From positions 14,756,001 through 14,820,000 of the forward strand of contig NC_059568.1 of NCBI RefSeq assembly GCF_905220415.1: 64,000 nucleotides of DNA, read 5' to 3'. Position 1 is the first letter of the stretch. Each line of letters opens with the position of its first letter. Below are positions 1 to 11,528 of the stretch, piece after piece. The notes under the pieces were generated by a model, which saw only the letters and a list, made by a program, of their open reading frames with translations, searched no databases and had not been told where the DNA came from. The translations under genes and the position numbers were made by a program. This DNA comes from Colias croceus (taxonomy: Eukaryota; Arthropoda; Insecta; Lepidoptera; Pieridae).

Positions 1-241
1 GCTGTAACAAAATCAAACTTCTTGTCAACGCAATCAAAAGAAACAGCAATTTAAGCTGCATATTTTGAAACTCGCAAGTACTCGCAAGGGAATCAAAACC
101 TAAAGGGTACTTCCAGTCGACCTAGAATCTTGAAATTTGGCATGAAGCAACGTTTTATAGCACACATAAAGGAAAAATTCCGAAAACCTTAAATTTTACG
201 GAACCCTCGATGCGCGAGTCCGACTCGCACTTGGCCGGTTT
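1..241 (+). repeat. Dispersed lepidopteran repeat, 3' half
   Basis: This stretch ends in 'cgagtccgactcgcacttgg' followed by 'ccggtttt', and contains 'gggtacttccagt' and 'gaatcaaaacc'. The same sequence recurs, diverged, at 7536-7792 and 58951-59482. The fuller copies start with 'tttttagggt'. No open frame runs through it. I recognise it as a repeat type common in moth and butterfly genomes but cannot place it in a transposon class. The left end is cut by the window edge. Confidence 0.7.
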
Positions 242-1524
242 TGAAGAAAAAAGCGTAACCGATCCTCACTACTCGACGTAGCGTGCGGCGCCGTGGGCCG
301 TGCGGTGACCCCGCGGCCCCCCGCCAACGGAAAATACAAAATCCTTTGCATGAGGCCACGGGACTCACCCGTGAGCCTTATACAATATCTTAAAAACTAG
401 ACGGTAAAAGTCGTTAGTTTTGATTTATCATACGATTTACTTAATTTTATGAACATTGGGATTAAAATTTTAAGTTGATGAAAATTACCGATTATCTGAT
501 TACGGCTTGGCTCGAATGGAAAAGTAAGCTGGGCTCACCGGTGGGTCGTAAAGCGTGCAACGTGTTAAAAACATTATAATAAAGGTACCAGTATCTACAT
601 ATTATCAGTTTTTTTTTCTTTGTCTGTCAATGTTTGTTTTTCTCTGTCACGAAATATAAAAGCATTATTTTATGTTTAAGTAAGAGAAAACTTCGGCCCT
701 TAATATAATTAGAAAATTAAAAATTAACAACAAAATATTTTAAAGTATTTTAATGCTATATTCGGCAACATCATTATAGACCATAATTATTTCTCAACTC
801 CAGTTTATAGATTAATTTTATTAGGTAGCTATTTCATTTACTTATTATTCTTCCCGTCAAGCGCACGATAATGTATTATCTCTAAGCGTATTGACGGTTT
901 CTGTAACAGCTTTTATATAAATTGACCGCAACTCGTTTCTTAGCAAATGCGGTCGAACCAGGCTATCTATCAAAGATATTCACAATAGGCCAAGATAGGG
1001 CAAGTACCCCACGCAATCAGAATAAATAGGGAAGGGAAAATGTTTTTCTCCGTATTTAAAGTATAGCACTCTATTCATGTATTCTTTATTGGTAGTTTTC
1101 CTTGAATAATCTATTTTAGTCTCAAAAACGGAGGAGTTTTATGTCTAATCGTGGAACTACTAGTTTAGCTTATTTCTCAGTATCTGTATGACCTTATAGA
1201 AAGATATCAGAGACAAAGTGTTTATAGGTTTTTAACTAAATTCAATATAACAAAATGGAAACGTTTTCAAACAGTTACGGTAAATACTGTACTCGTTTGG
1301 CAAAAGTCTTTTATAGCCGTTTAAGTGATCATGAATCTATACCACATTAGGACTTATCTCGACGGGCATCGATTCGCTTCCCGCTTTAAATGACTGTGCG
1401 TTAACCTTCGTAACAATTTAAAGACTATCAACTTTGCGAATAAAGAGTAGGCACGCCACTTTTATGGTGCATTTACGCTTTTAAATAAAGAATATACGAT
1501 GTTCTTTGATAAAACGACGTATAC
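242..1524. other. Non-coding stretch upstream of first visible dipeptidase exon
   Basis: No supported gene. It begins with a GC-rich patch (about 280-330) that may be a repeat fragment and is then A+T-rich. The missing first dipeptidase exon should end in a split glycine codon (GG before GT) after a signal peptide. I did not find a convincing one here, so it probably lies outside the window. Confidence 0.5.
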
Positions 1525-1617
1525 TTCAAGAACACATTCGAGAACAATCAATCATTTGAATACATTCCAGAACATCCTCGAACGTTCTGGAACATTCTAA
1601 AACATTCTAGAACATTC
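1525..1617. promoter_or_regulatory. Heat-shock-element-like pentamer array
   Basis: Alternating GAA and TTC triplets recur every 5 bp in one register: TTC 1565, GAA 1570, (TCC 1575), GAA 1580, TTC 1585, GAA 1590, TTC 1595, (AAA 1600), TTC 1605, GAA 1610, TTC 1615. Nine of eleven positions match. Two more pairs precede it (TTC 1525/GAA 1530; TTC 1537/GAA 1542). This spacing is that of binding sites for heat-shock factor trimers. The array ends 24 bp before a dipeptidase exon, so it is intronic unless there is an internal promoter. A degenerate 10-bp minisatellite would look the same, so function is not shown. Confidence 0.45.
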
Positions 1618-1640
1618 GATACAAACAACCCCTTTTCCAG

Positions 1641-1797
1641 GCACAACGACTTGCCGTGGAACATCCGCAAGTTCCTTCGCAACCAGATCAACGAGTTCGA
1701 GCTGGACACCGACCTGACGCAAGTGGAACCCTGGTCCATCTCGAAGTACTCCCATACTGATCTTCCGAGGCTGAGGCAGGGCATGGTTGGCGCTCAG
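1641..1797 (+). CDS. Dipeptidase exon a (first visible): metal-binding HND motif
   Basis: Acceptor 'ccttttccag' precedes 1641 and the donor gtacgt follows 1797. The first base completes a split glycine codon, then the frame reads H-N-D-L-P-W-N, the family signature. The His (1642-1644) and Asp (1648-1650) are first-shell zinc ligands in family structures. The exon ends ...GMVGAQ, which continues as FWSAFVPC in the next exon, exactly as in dipeptidases. Several short open frames on the opposite strand here are shadows. Confidence 0.93.
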
Positions 1798-1849
1798 GTA
1801 CGTTACATGATAATACCAATTTCGATAATTCTTTTTTTATTATATTTCT

Positions 1850-1923
1850 TGAAGTACGAGGATGGATCTTATGTAGAGAAAACGTAAACATGTACCACGG
1901 GCTAAGCCGGGGCGGACCGCTAG
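1850..1923 (+). mobile_element. Helitron 3' end
   Basis: The GC hairpin-like block 'cgggctaagccggggcgg' is followed by CTAG at 1920-1923 and then T. This is the Helitron 3' signature (subterminal hairpin, CTRR, T of an AT target). A close relative ends at 23941. The 5' end is not clear. Confidence 0.6.
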
Positions 1924-2137
1924 TCCATACTAATATTATAAATGCGAAAGTAACTCTGTCTGTCTGTCTGTCTGTTACTCAATCACGCCTTAACAACTGA
2001 ACCAATTTGCATGAAATTTGGTATAGAAATATTTTGATACCCGAGAAAGGACATAGGATAGGTTTTATCCCGGAAATCCCACGGGAACGGGAACTATGCG
2101 GGTTTTTCTTTAACTGCGCGGGCGATGCCGCGGGTTA
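1924..2137 (+). mobile_element. Non-autonomous Helitron, 'ataaatgcgaaagt' family, 3' end decayed
   Basis: It begins with 5'-TC directly after the CTAG end of the preceding element, followed by 'attataaatgcgaaagt' and a short (tctg) run, and reaches the hairpin 'gcgggcgatgccgcggg' near 2125-2135, after which CTAG is lost. The family recurs at 16924 (-), 34448, 35001, 54780 and 57208 (-). Confidence 0.6.
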
Positions 2138-4412
2138 AAATACTTAAATGAAATAATTAAATGTCCGGAGGGATATGAAAAATATGTTCTCTAAAAGTTT
2201 TTCAATCCTTTTTTAGTATTCTAGGTGTATAGAGAAATTGAAAGAATCATAAAATTAATAATTAATTATATAAATTAATCATATTTATTGATCCATAAAA
2301 TATAGAGCTGTTATTAAAGAGTTGTGACTCTTGCTGATATTTTTACTTCTGTTTCAATGTAAAACCTCAATGAAGAGAAATAAATAAACAAACAAAATGA
2401 GAATCGAAAGCAATTAGCATTTTCTTGCAATCGTTACAAGGGTCAAAGAGCTTATTTTTAAAAGACATTTTTCAATCTCTCAGTACTGGAGACGCTATTC
2501 ATAAGTACAATAATTAGCTGACGACGCTTCAGAGAAACGTCGATGATAAAATTATAAGATTGGAACAGAAACATTGACAGAAAGGTTGTCCTCCTTAAAA
2601 TGAATAGAATATTGTATAAAATGTCCGGGAATTTTATTATTAAATAGAAATAGAGACAGTTTCAGATCACTGAACGCGAAAGACAGGAAATATGATAGTT
2701 TCTGACGCTGTATTTCTCGATACAAATGTATAGACATGTATCGTAGGGTTTAAAAAATTTGTATAGGAATATTCTGCAGGTGCATTACTATTCATGTATC
2801 GAGTAGGTATGTTTAATAATTACTGTTCTATATATTGATAATAATTATTTTAATTAAGTAACGTTCTACTTTTCTTTTAGTGTTAAACTTTAACCATCTC
2901 ATAGGTACAATGTTATTAATAATAGGTATAAAATATATTCGGGTATATTTTGATATACCCGATTTTACGAATATCAGTGTGCGAAGGTTTATTATCGTTT
3001 CATTTTGCTGCAAATGCACAGTCAATAAATCATTTAAAAATTAAAAGTACCTTCAATGAACCTCATATTCAGTAGATCTACTATCCAATACTTTAAAAAA
3101 ATTCTAACCTATTAACACTGTGGTTACTCATTCAGCTTTAATCCCCCTCCGATAGACATAGCTTCAATTAATTACAAAAGAAATATTCAACAGGTCACGG
3201 TCGAAATCCAATAATATTAAAATGCAAAAGTATCCCAGAGGACTTAATTTTGCTGCACTACAGAACGTTCATTTGCATATCAATGGCGGGCGAAATATTT
3301 ATTCAGAATTGCTAAATAGAGCTTATTTTTATTTATCTTTGCCCCTTGGCATTTATTTATCTGGTCAAATGTTCACTAGCGCTATTTATTTATGCGATAC
3401 ATTGAATTATAATATAACGGTCTACTATTTTTTACGTAATATAAATCCTGTATAATCCTACCAGTTACTCGCAAAATAAATAACTCAATATTCTCACCTC
3501 TAGCAATTTATTTTAGAACGATATCAGCTTGACATAACTGGGATTGCTTCTTTCAGTGCTCTTATGTAAGGAGAAAAACACGCATCCTAAAAATTGCTGC
3601 AGGATCAGACATATAATATAATGTACCTTTCTTTGTCAACATTATTTCTACATCAGCATCAAGTACCGTAAATTAAAATATAAAAACAGTCCCACTAGAG
3701 ACAAATACATTAGACGTCTTAGAAGTTATAATTAAAAAAGCTATTCAAGCATTTGAAAGCAACAACAACTCTGATTCCGCGATATAATTAGGCCTCATTG
3801 CTTCGTGACATTTTTCCGTGCAACCAGATTACATGCTAATTCTATGCCACATCGCGATACCGCATGAATTATTCAAAGAGTTAACGAACTACCTCACAGG
3901 GACACTGGGCCATGCCATTGCATTTTTAATTTTGCTTCTGTTTGAACATTTTACCATGAACATGTACCATAACACATGGAATTTTTAATCAGTCCAAAAT
4001 TATCTTATCATGCTGGTAGGTATATTATACCAATGTATAAAGATATCTAAATACATTGATGCCTTAAAACTTTAATAAAAGGTGCTTGAATCAAAGCAGG
4101 CAGATAGCAGATACTGTGGCAGATTCTATGGGATCAATTATAATTTTTTTATATATTGTACTAACTAATAATATACTATGCTAATTCTATGTACAACATT
4201 AATACACAAAGCAGCGAATATTAGTACGGTACACCGTAATATAATAGGGAGCGTAATGTTATATGATATTGTGATATTATTGACTCATGAATTGGGATCT
4301 AATATCTAATATCCTGCCGCCATCGTCTCGATACCATAATGATATTCATGCTCATACCATGGAATATGATTTAATAAACATAATAATATACTGTTCCAAA
4401 AGGTATAAATAA
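2138..4412. other. Intron sequence without recognised features
   Basis: A+T-rich dipeptidase intron DNA. Short open frames (for example 3222-3455 +) have no domain signal, and their codon composition follows the local base content. I see no gene, RNA or clear element. Confidence 0.5.
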
Positions 4413-4686
4413 CAAGTGATAACTGCGTTAAAAACAACCGACTTCAAACTTGCACTTGCAAAATTTACAAATACCTACAGACAAAAATGCTCATAAAATA
4501 AAAACTACTGGGCCTATCCGAATAAAATTTTTATGGGACCAATTCGACACCATCCCGCATCGAACAAAAAAAGAATCACGTAAATCGGTTCAGAAACCTC
4601 GGAGTAATCGGTGTACATACATAAAAAAAAAAAAAAAAATATACCGGCCGAATTGATAACCTCCTCCTTTTTTTTGAAGTCGGTTA
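4413..4686 (+). mobile_element. Short interspersed element X, copy 1
   Basis: About 270 bp starting 'caagtgataactgcgtt' and ending 'gaagtcggttaaaaa'. The subterminal motif 'aaccgacttcaaa' appears inverted at both ends. Four copies occur in this window (4413, 12814, 19004 and inverted at 33593) with high identity, so the family was recently active. No coding capacity. A poly(A) run of variable length lies inside (4621-4637 here). The class is uncertain: MITE-like from its inverted ends, with no obvious target duplication. Confidence 0.75.
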
Positions 4687-5266
4687 AAAACAAATAGTCA
4701 TCTATGGCTTATAAGTTCCAAACTTATATTATGATTTAAAAAACCTCGTGTCGCGGTGTTTGTAGTTAAACTTCTCCGAAACGGTTTTGCCGATTCTCGT
4801 GATTTCGTGAATCAGACAACATCAATTTTTCATACCCCTATGTGACCAACGTTTCTTAGGATAGTTAGTTTTATATAAAAAGCAAAAAAACTAGAAGAAG
4901 GGTTGTCCGGTAGCGTGATGGTGACTGTCTGGCTTAAACGATAATTCTGTTGTTTTTGTTACAAATAAAACCTTAGATATAACTGTTCCAGTTTATCTAT
5001 ACAAAAGCGGTGCACGACACTAAACGAAAGGAGAGAATAAATCTCAGATGTAAGCCAAGCCGTGAGTAACCGAATTTGTCTAGACGTCGCCACGTTTCAC
5101 CGGAAACCTAGGGTTCAGAGCCAATCTAATTAACTCTGTTATATTGTTCAAGAATTTAGAAAAAAGGCCTCTATGGAAACTAAGGTAGCTGTAAAGTGTA
5201 CAAAACAAACGTCGGATTTAATTATGTACCTACCAATTTTATTATTAGTATAGCAAGAATATATAG
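4687..5266. other. Intron sequence without recognised features
   Basis: Contains a fragment (about 4735-4900, 'ctcgtgtcgcggtgtttgta') that looks like decayed dispersed repeat, but no gene or intact element. Confidence 0.4.
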
Positions 5267-6131
5267 GTATATGTCGTGGCCATATCGTAGATTTCATGAT
5301 ATGATCGATCATTTCGTGAAATGGTCGCATTTCATGAAATGCTCGAATGTCTATTGGCCACATCATGATGTGGTTTGAGCAGATCAATGATAAGAAATCG
5401 TTTCTCGATATGGCCAACTAAACGCGCGGTTTTTTCATGAAATGATCAAAATTATTTGATCATATCGTAAAATAGTTACATTGATTATTGGTAGAGGCGC
5501 TGCAAGCTCTGTGTTTATGTGATAAGATGGCGGCCGCTGGCGAAAATTTAATTATTCGCAGTTTAAAACTTCATAGTTCGTTTTATTACAATATGAAGAA
5601 AGTCATAGCAAATAATTTACGACGAAGATGTTAGAGTACTATGGAAAATGCGGATATCTTATATCGAGGAAAAAATACGTCTAAAATATATTTATATATC
5701 CTGTGTAATTATAATTGTTATTATAATTTTTTTTAAAAAGCGATTCGCTTCTGGCACTCGCCGGCCGCTACCGCGGCACGCTCGCTTTGCACGCTCGGCT
5801 CGTGCGTTTTTTATTAAAGTCTAACCTAACCTAACCTAAATGCTTTCTATTGCAAAAACCATTCGCTTCTGGCATTCGCCGGCCACTGCCGTGGCACTAA
5901 CTTAAATGACAATAAACAAGGTCCAAAAATATTCAGAATTTTTTAATGTTTTATGGACTTTATATTATATTTTATACGATCTGGCCAAATGTGGATGACT
6001 ATATCGTGAAACGTTGACGATTTAACGATCTTATCAAACCATGTTGGCCATTTCATGAAATGCGACCATTTCGTGAAATGATCGATCATATCATAAAATG
6101 AGCAAATCTACGATATGGCCACGACATATAC
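5267..6131. mobile_element. 865-bp element with about 80-bp terminal inverted repeats
   Basis: The left end starts 'gtatatgtcgtggcc' followed by 'atatcgtagatt'. The reverse complement of the right end starts the same way and stays nearly identical for about 80 bp, including 'atgatcgatcatttc' and 'ggtcgcatttcatgaaatg'. Internal copies of 'atttcatgaaatg' add further symmetry. No transposase frame is present, so it is non-autonomous. A GC-rich block with TTAGG-type repeats sits inside (5745-5898). No clear target duplication was seen. Confidence 0.75.
5745..5898 (+). repeat. GC-rich module linked to (CCTAA)n, copy 1 and partial copy
   Basis: 'cttctggcactcgccggccg' begins a GC-rich block that ends near 5806. 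After about 15 bp comes 'ctaacctaacctaacctaa' (5821-5839), the insect telomere unit. A shortened second copy ('ggcattcgccggccactgcc') lies at 5863-5898. The same ordered pair appears in the other orientation inside a different MITE at 6904-7163. Confidence 0.7.
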
Positions 6132-6165
6132 ATTTAACATTTATACACAAAGCATTACACATTAA

Positions 6166-6584
6166 GGGGAAGCTCCCTAAATTTTATGTGAATTTGGATT
6201 AATATTCTGAAACAGTCACACATATAATCAAAATGGAATAATGGTATATGATTTATTGGGTCTTTTTCTTTCTATGTACAAGACGTATTTAACATTTTCA
6301 CTCGATTCATTTTTTATTCAAAAATTATGCCTTTTTATCTAAAATAAATGTTAACAGTAAGAAAATATAGTTTACTATCGAATCCCAAGATGTTTTTTCA
6401 CTAGATCAATTATTACTTTAGTTATAAACGAAATAAGAATTGAGACTTACGATATTAGTTTGGAGCACGAACGCGATCAAAGAACGCACGCGATATTCAA
6501 CGTTATTACGGCTGTGTTAGCGTCTAGTACCGTAGCGGTCTAACCGGTCTCTCAATGCCAGAAATTATGTAAGGGAGCCTCCTC
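6166..6584. mobile_element. TTAA-flanked MITE
   Basis: TTAA at 6162-6165 and 6585-6588 flank a 419-bp segment whose ends are imperfect inverted repeats: 'ggggaagctccctaaatttt' on the left and 'gaggaggctcccttacataa' read inward from the right. TTAA duplications are typical of piggyBac-superfamily insertions. No coding sequence. Confidence 0.6.
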
Positions 6585-6698
6585 TTAATTAGTACTATTT
6601 ATTTATAAATTGTATACAAAGCATTCACCACAGTTTACGTATAAATTCTAATTGTTACCTAATGAATGAACCGAATTTAAAATCCGTTAAAATATATC

Positions 6699-7285
6699 TG
6701 TTACGGCTAAAGGTAGGTGTGAACATAAATTAGCCGGCTAAACTTAAGTTTATTTTCAAAGGGCAGCTAAAGTTCGATAACATGTTTGTTTGCGTCGTGA
6801 TATTCCATCTTTAGCCGGTTAATGTGCACATTAACCGAAACGAAACGGCTAAAAATGTATTCGATGGGCGCGCCGGGCCGGTGGAGGGTTTGAGGGGCCC
6901 GCACGCAGAAAGCTGGTGGCTAGGTTATGACCCGCACGAGCCGAGCGAGCGCAGCGAGCGTGCTGTGGCAGCAGCCGGCGAAGTGCCAGAAAACACTCGC
7001 CCTGTTCCTTACATGTATTATAGTAACCAAATCTACCCACCCCGACTCAGGGCAGAAAGCTGGTGGCTAGGTTAGGTTAGGTTAGAACTCTTAAGACCCG
7101 CACGAGCCGAGCGAGCGCAGCGAGCGTGCTGCGGCAGCGGCAGCAGCCGGCGAAGTGCCAGTTTTCTTCTACATTTTTAGCTGGCTAAAGATAGAACAAA
7201 CTAACATTAACACATCGTCGAAAATAAACCTAAGTTTAGCCGGCTAATCTTAAGTTTATGTTCTCACCTACCTTTAGCCGTAACA
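6699..7285. mobile_element. 587-bp MITE with 'tgttacggctaaaggtaggtg' type ends
   Basis: The left end and the reverse complement of the right end share 'tgttacggctaaaggtaggt' and continue with 'agccggctaaactta'. The core was once a hairpin ('cggctaaaaatg' at about 6845, 'catttttagc' at about 7171) and is now split by an inserted GC-rich, TTAGG-bearing block. No transposase. Confidence 0.75.
6904..7163 (-). repeat. Tandem pair of GC-rich / TTAGG modules
   Basis: Two units, each beginning 'gcagaaagctggtggctagg'. The first (6904-6990) has a single TTAGG-like unit. The second (7052-7163) has 'aggttaggttaggttag' (7069-7085). Each is followed by 'cgcacgagccgagcgagcgc' and ends 'ccggcgaagtgcca'. Reverse-complemented, the order matches the module at 5745-5839. 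Confidence 0.7.
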
Positions 7286-7535
7286 TATTATCTACAAACA
7301 ATGCCAATAATGTGCTAATAGATCACCAAAAGCACTTTGGAATTTTAAAATAGCGCTGATGCTTTACCTCCATTACATAATACATGAAGTTTGATCCTAA
7401 ATTATTCCTGCACCTGGTCTCACATGCACTAATTACAAAACTTCCATGTATTCTTCGTTAGTTCTCTTCAAACTTGCAATGTGTCAGGCGGGTATTATGC
7501 TAAGTTTCATGGCTTAATAAATCTGTGCTTTCAAT

Positions 7536-7792
7536 CTTTTTAGGGTAACCTCAAAAGGAAAAAACGAAACCCTAATAGGATCACCTTGTTGTTCTTCTGT
7601 ATGTCAGTTTTTCTGTCAAGACCCTTTTTCTTAGGAATGCGTAGAGGAATCAAGCTGAAATTTATATTAAACACCTAAGTCTACGGTCCCATGAAGCTGT
7701 GAAAATCAAACTTATAAGCTAAATCAATCAAAAGATACAGCCGTTTATGCTGCAAATCGTCAATTTTGGCTCGCACTTGGCCGGTTGTTTTT
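7536..7792 (+). repeat. Dispersed lepidopteran repeat ('tttttaggg ... cttggccggtt')
   Basis: Starts 'tttttagggtaacctcaaaa' and ends 'ctcgcacttggccggtt'; same family as 1-241 and 58951-59482. It contains 'gcgtagaggaatcaagctga' and the 'gatacagccgtttatgctgc' segment. Non-coding. Confidence 0.7.
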
Positions 7793-8899
7793 GAAACATA
7801 TTGTGTAGGTACGGTACAATACCAGTAGGTACCATGTTATAAAAGAAAATACGACACTAAAATCAATATTTGTCGAATTGTGAGTGGGCTTGTAACAGAA
7901 TTATTAATTTTTATCAGGTTTTGTCTGCCGACGTTTTTTTAATTAAATTAACGTAGTATTTATTAGACATAACAGGTTCGAAGTAATAATCGGTGGTAAA
8001 TCTTTGTTTTTATTTAGCGCTTCTAAAAGAAATCTTGTTCACAAAATTATTTAAGTTTGCATAGAGAGACTTGCTTTGGTTCTTTCACCTATCATTCTCT
8101 CTAAGATCATTTAAGAGATCTGGTACAAACTGTATCACTTGTTGAATGATCTAAAGCTGTACTGAAATGCACTAAACACTATACAACATGGGTTACAAAT
8201 CTATATTGAGAGCTAACAATCCTCCTTCACATCACGTCTCAAGCCCTTCCGAGAATTCGCATGAACTTACAGCTCCAAAGCGTGAACTGTCTCTGAGCTT
8301 TCGTGTTTGTGTATTAAATCAATTATATAGGACGTGCATACCTAGTTTGTCATTGTGTGATATTCGATGCAATACCTGTTCAAATTTCCATGTTAATTTC
8401 AGTTATAAATGGCCAAATGGCAAAGGTTGAATACGTTTGTTGTCTGTGATTGTGCTTATTGGGTTACAGTTATAAATTAGCTTGTTTATCTATTGATTAT
8501 CAATTGGTAATTTATAGCATCGTATATATTATGCGGTAGTATAACCACTCTAGAAATATGATTTAAAAATTATCAAAATATAATTTGTAATAAACTACTA
8601 TAAAGCATCATTATAAACTGTATACTTAACCGCGATAAAAATGAGTAAAAGCTTTCAAACGACTTTACTTAACGTACGTCGGTGTTTAAAAGGTATCTAA
8701 AAGAAATTTTAATTGCCCTTTCATCCCGGCGCTAACATAATTTTAACGCTCATCTCACGTTTAAAAACTTCGTGACTAACTCCGCGGCTAAACTGAAAGG
8801 CACTCGTGTGAAATGTCAGGAACCAAATTGAGCATTCATTTCGCTAATTTGAAGCGCGCACGTCCAATTTACATACAACTTTGTTAAATAAATCAACAG
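7793..8899. other. Intron DNA downstream of actin-like gene A
   Basis: A+T-rich, no supported feature. It would hold the 3'UTR of actin-like gene A, but I saw no clear minus-strand AATAAA close to the stop codon. Confidence 0.4.
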
Positions 8900-9662
8900 T
8901 TACATGAATTTATTTTTTATTATTTTAAAGCCGTGTTCCTCGTATTGTTTTCTCGTCACCCACAGTTTTTTTGCGTCTGGCAATCCCGCGAATGTCGCTC
9001 CGCCGAGCCACACTACAGCATACGCCTCTGTCGATGACGAAATTGTCACTGGCCGATGTATCAGATTTTCCAGCTCGATTTGTAACCTCTCATTCATACC
9101 TGGCACCATCGCAAATCCTCCGCAAGGCACAATCGCGTCATACAGCTCGGGACGTAGCTCCGAATCGCACTTCAACGAAGCCGTCAACACAGCGTCATGC
9201 AATGGGATGTAATTTGTCTTTTCACCCATCACAAAATCCGGTTGGAAAAACATCTCCCCTGCCATGAACGCTTCATTAGTCAGATCGATTGCCTCGCCGC
9301 AAGCCGAGTTGACCGATCTCTTGTAATTGTTTCTTGGCATGGCACAGTCAGGGGTTATGTACAATTGGTTTCTAAGAATATCGTCTATATCCTTGGGAGT
9401 TTTGATTCCATGAGCTAGATTGCGTTCGACCAAGCTGCGTTTTACATAGTTCGATATTTGAGCGCCTGCCAAACCGGTCTGAATATGTGCATACTTGATC
9501 ATGCCTCCCTCAAACACGGGGTTTACATCCGTAGTATCATAACCGATGTCTACGCATATGCCAGTTGTGAAACCAGACCCGTACATGGCCAGAACGCTTT
9601 GTGATTGGATGCACAGGCCCGGCGAATTTAATACTTCAAAAAATATCTCGCAGCATTTTATC
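8900..9662 (-). CDS. Divergent actin-like protein A, exon 2 (C-terminal two thirds)
   Basis: The acceptor 'catttcag' precedes the first base (9662), and the split lysine codon joins it to exon 1. It encodes the rest of the actin fold up to a terminal ...NKFM stop (8900-8902). 'VLAMYGSGFTTGI' matches actin's ...YASGRTTGI, 'NPVFEG' matches actin's VPIYEG, and 'VWLGGATFA' matches WIGGSILA. The phosphate loop is altered: actin Gly158 is Asp and His161 is Asp, while Asp154, Gly156 and Gln137 remain. Confidence 0.9.
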
Positions 9663-10219
9663 CTGAAATGATGGCTCATGTAAATTTCGATATGTTGATT
9701 ATTATCGGTATTTTACACATTAATCCTTTTTCGATGCAATGGTTGATAATTGGCAATTTCGCCTTCATTTATTTTATATACGTTTAAGACTTGTTTTTTT
9801 ATTCTCTTTTAAGGGCTTTTTAAGCCCTGAGTTTGTTACTAGTTGAAACGTATAATTAACTCCTTTTCTGCTATTGAACAATTAAATCCAACGACTTTGT
9901 AGAATAAGATATTACCTTAAAACGCTTTGAAAATGAGATCTTCTTTAAATTTATTACTTTATCCAAGACTGTTCTCTGTATAAACTAGATTAGAATAATT
10001 TAATGAATGAAAGTCATTACTTTCTTGATATAATTAATACTTACGGATTGTTAGATACAAGAACTCACTTAAATACGATAAAAAACATGTGCATTTTAAA
10101 TACAATCGACCAGTGAAAGAGATATAAAATATACCTCCTCACACATTGCGACGTGGTAATTTTTTTTATTTCATCATTTTTATACTATATCTACAATAAT
10201 CGGTAAACAAACATCATAC
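9663..10219 (-). other. Intron of actin-like gene A
   Basis: 557-bp A+T-rich intron, donor 'gtatga' and acceptor 'tttcag' on the minus strand. It interrupts a lysine codon after two bases, the same place as intron 2 of actin-like gene B. No element seen inside. Confidence 0.85.
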
Positions 10220-10566
10220 TTCTCTTCCATAGTAGAACAATTATCACACGCCATCATAACAGATCTGTCTTCAGGCGCCGCTTTCAATTCCCTATAAAAC
10301 ACATGATGCCAGATCCTCTCCATATTATCCCAATGTACAATCTGGCCGTTAACAACTGGACTGCATAGTTCTAAATCGTCGATTCTAGCCTCCGCCTCGT
10401 CTCCAATAAAGACATCGTAATATTCCCGTCCGTAAGTGCCTTTTAAATAATTAGGGCGGCCTACGAGCGTTCTAAACATGGATACAGGGTGGTTATCGCA
10501 TGCAAATCCGGCCTTCATTATATAGCTTCCATGGTCCAACACGACGACCGGCTTTTCGAATGCCAT
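10220..10566 (-). CDS. Divergent actin-like protein A, exon 1
   Basis: Exons 1 and 2 give a complete 369-residue protein (conventional actin is about 376). ATG at 10566 opens M-A-F-E-K-P followed by 'VVVLDHGSYIMKAGFACD', the first nucleotide-binding loop, with actin Gly15 replaced by Tyr but Lys18 kept. 'NMERIWHHVFYREL' matches actin's DMEKIWHHTFYNEL; the methylated actin His73 position is Asn. An in-frame ATG at 10644 would add 26 residues with no actin counterpart, so 10566 is preferred. The gene lies antisense within a dipeptidase intron, just 3' of paralogue B. A non-filamentous or testis-restricted role is only an inference; identity as an actin superfamily member is firm. Confidence 0.9.
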
Positions 10567-11528
10567 GTTACAGGCTTTTGGGATTCGTGAAGAGTTATCC
10601 TGTATTACGCAATGGTGTTTTGTTTGATTATGCTTATTAGACAAGCTTATGTTTTGACACAGTCATGTTTATGGCTTTTTATTGTTTTTATTGTTATTGA
10701 CGGATTTGTTAATTTGAGGTTTTCTATAATAATTGTATGTATGAGCACCTGTGATGAGCACAGTGTGAGCACTGTGGATCCTTTAACAGATTTGAAATAT
10801 TGCATTAGAGGTATTCAGTATGTCCAGATATTAATTAATAGTTAAAATTAATATTAGTATAGAATGAAACTTTAACAATTAATTATTCAAAAATAATAAT
10901 GATGAGCTTGTTATTCTTGTTTACTTTAAACTTATAAAGCAAATAAACACGCCTCTCAAAGCCTCTAACAAAATAGGCCAAATTAAAACAACGCGACGGC
11001 TTAAACAACAAAGTTCGTGCAAAAACGGAACTAACAGCACGAGATTTTTATACGCGTAGTGTATGTAAACATCGTTTAATTGTTGAGTATTTAAAACATC
11101 ACATTACTATCGCTACATATCTCGTATACGCTAAGCGGTGAATGTAAATAAGCTTTATATATTTATATAGGAGGCATAAAAGCGGCAGTGTTGCTTTTAT
11201 AGCATTGCAGCTGGTGAGAAATTTGCAGACGGTATTTGTTTAAAAGTCAGATCTGCTTTAATACTTTTTCTAAACTATTTGGTTTACGGTGTTATATTTC
11301 AATGAAGTGATGATTTCAGAATTATGTCTCATGCAAGAGCTGCATTTAATTGAATAGATATAAATATATATATAGCATTTAATTTAATTTATAAAAATAT
11401 GTATTTTTAGGAAGCTCCTTAGATACAAAAACGCTTAAAACGTTATATTTCTATAGATAAATGTAAAGGAATACACCCTAAGAAATACACAATGTTAAGA
11501 AATAAATTTCTGTAATATCCACTCTTGT
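10567..11528. other. Spacer between the two actin-like genes
   Basis: Presumed promoter region of gene A and 3' flank of gene B. A short repeated motif 'gatgagcac/gtgagcac' occurs near 10741-10775. No mobile element or further gene is evident. Confidence 0.4.

Noticed and set aside
6824..7075. Open frame of 83 codons
   Set aside because: It lies across the MITE and the GC-rich/TTAGG module; its codons are those of the repeat, with no domain.
8904..9418. Overlapping + strand open frames
   Set aside because: Antisense shadows of exon 2 of actin-like gene A.
10612..10845. 77-codon + strand frame
   Set aside because: Hydrophobic by base composition only, lies in the spacer upstream of actin-like gene A, no motif.
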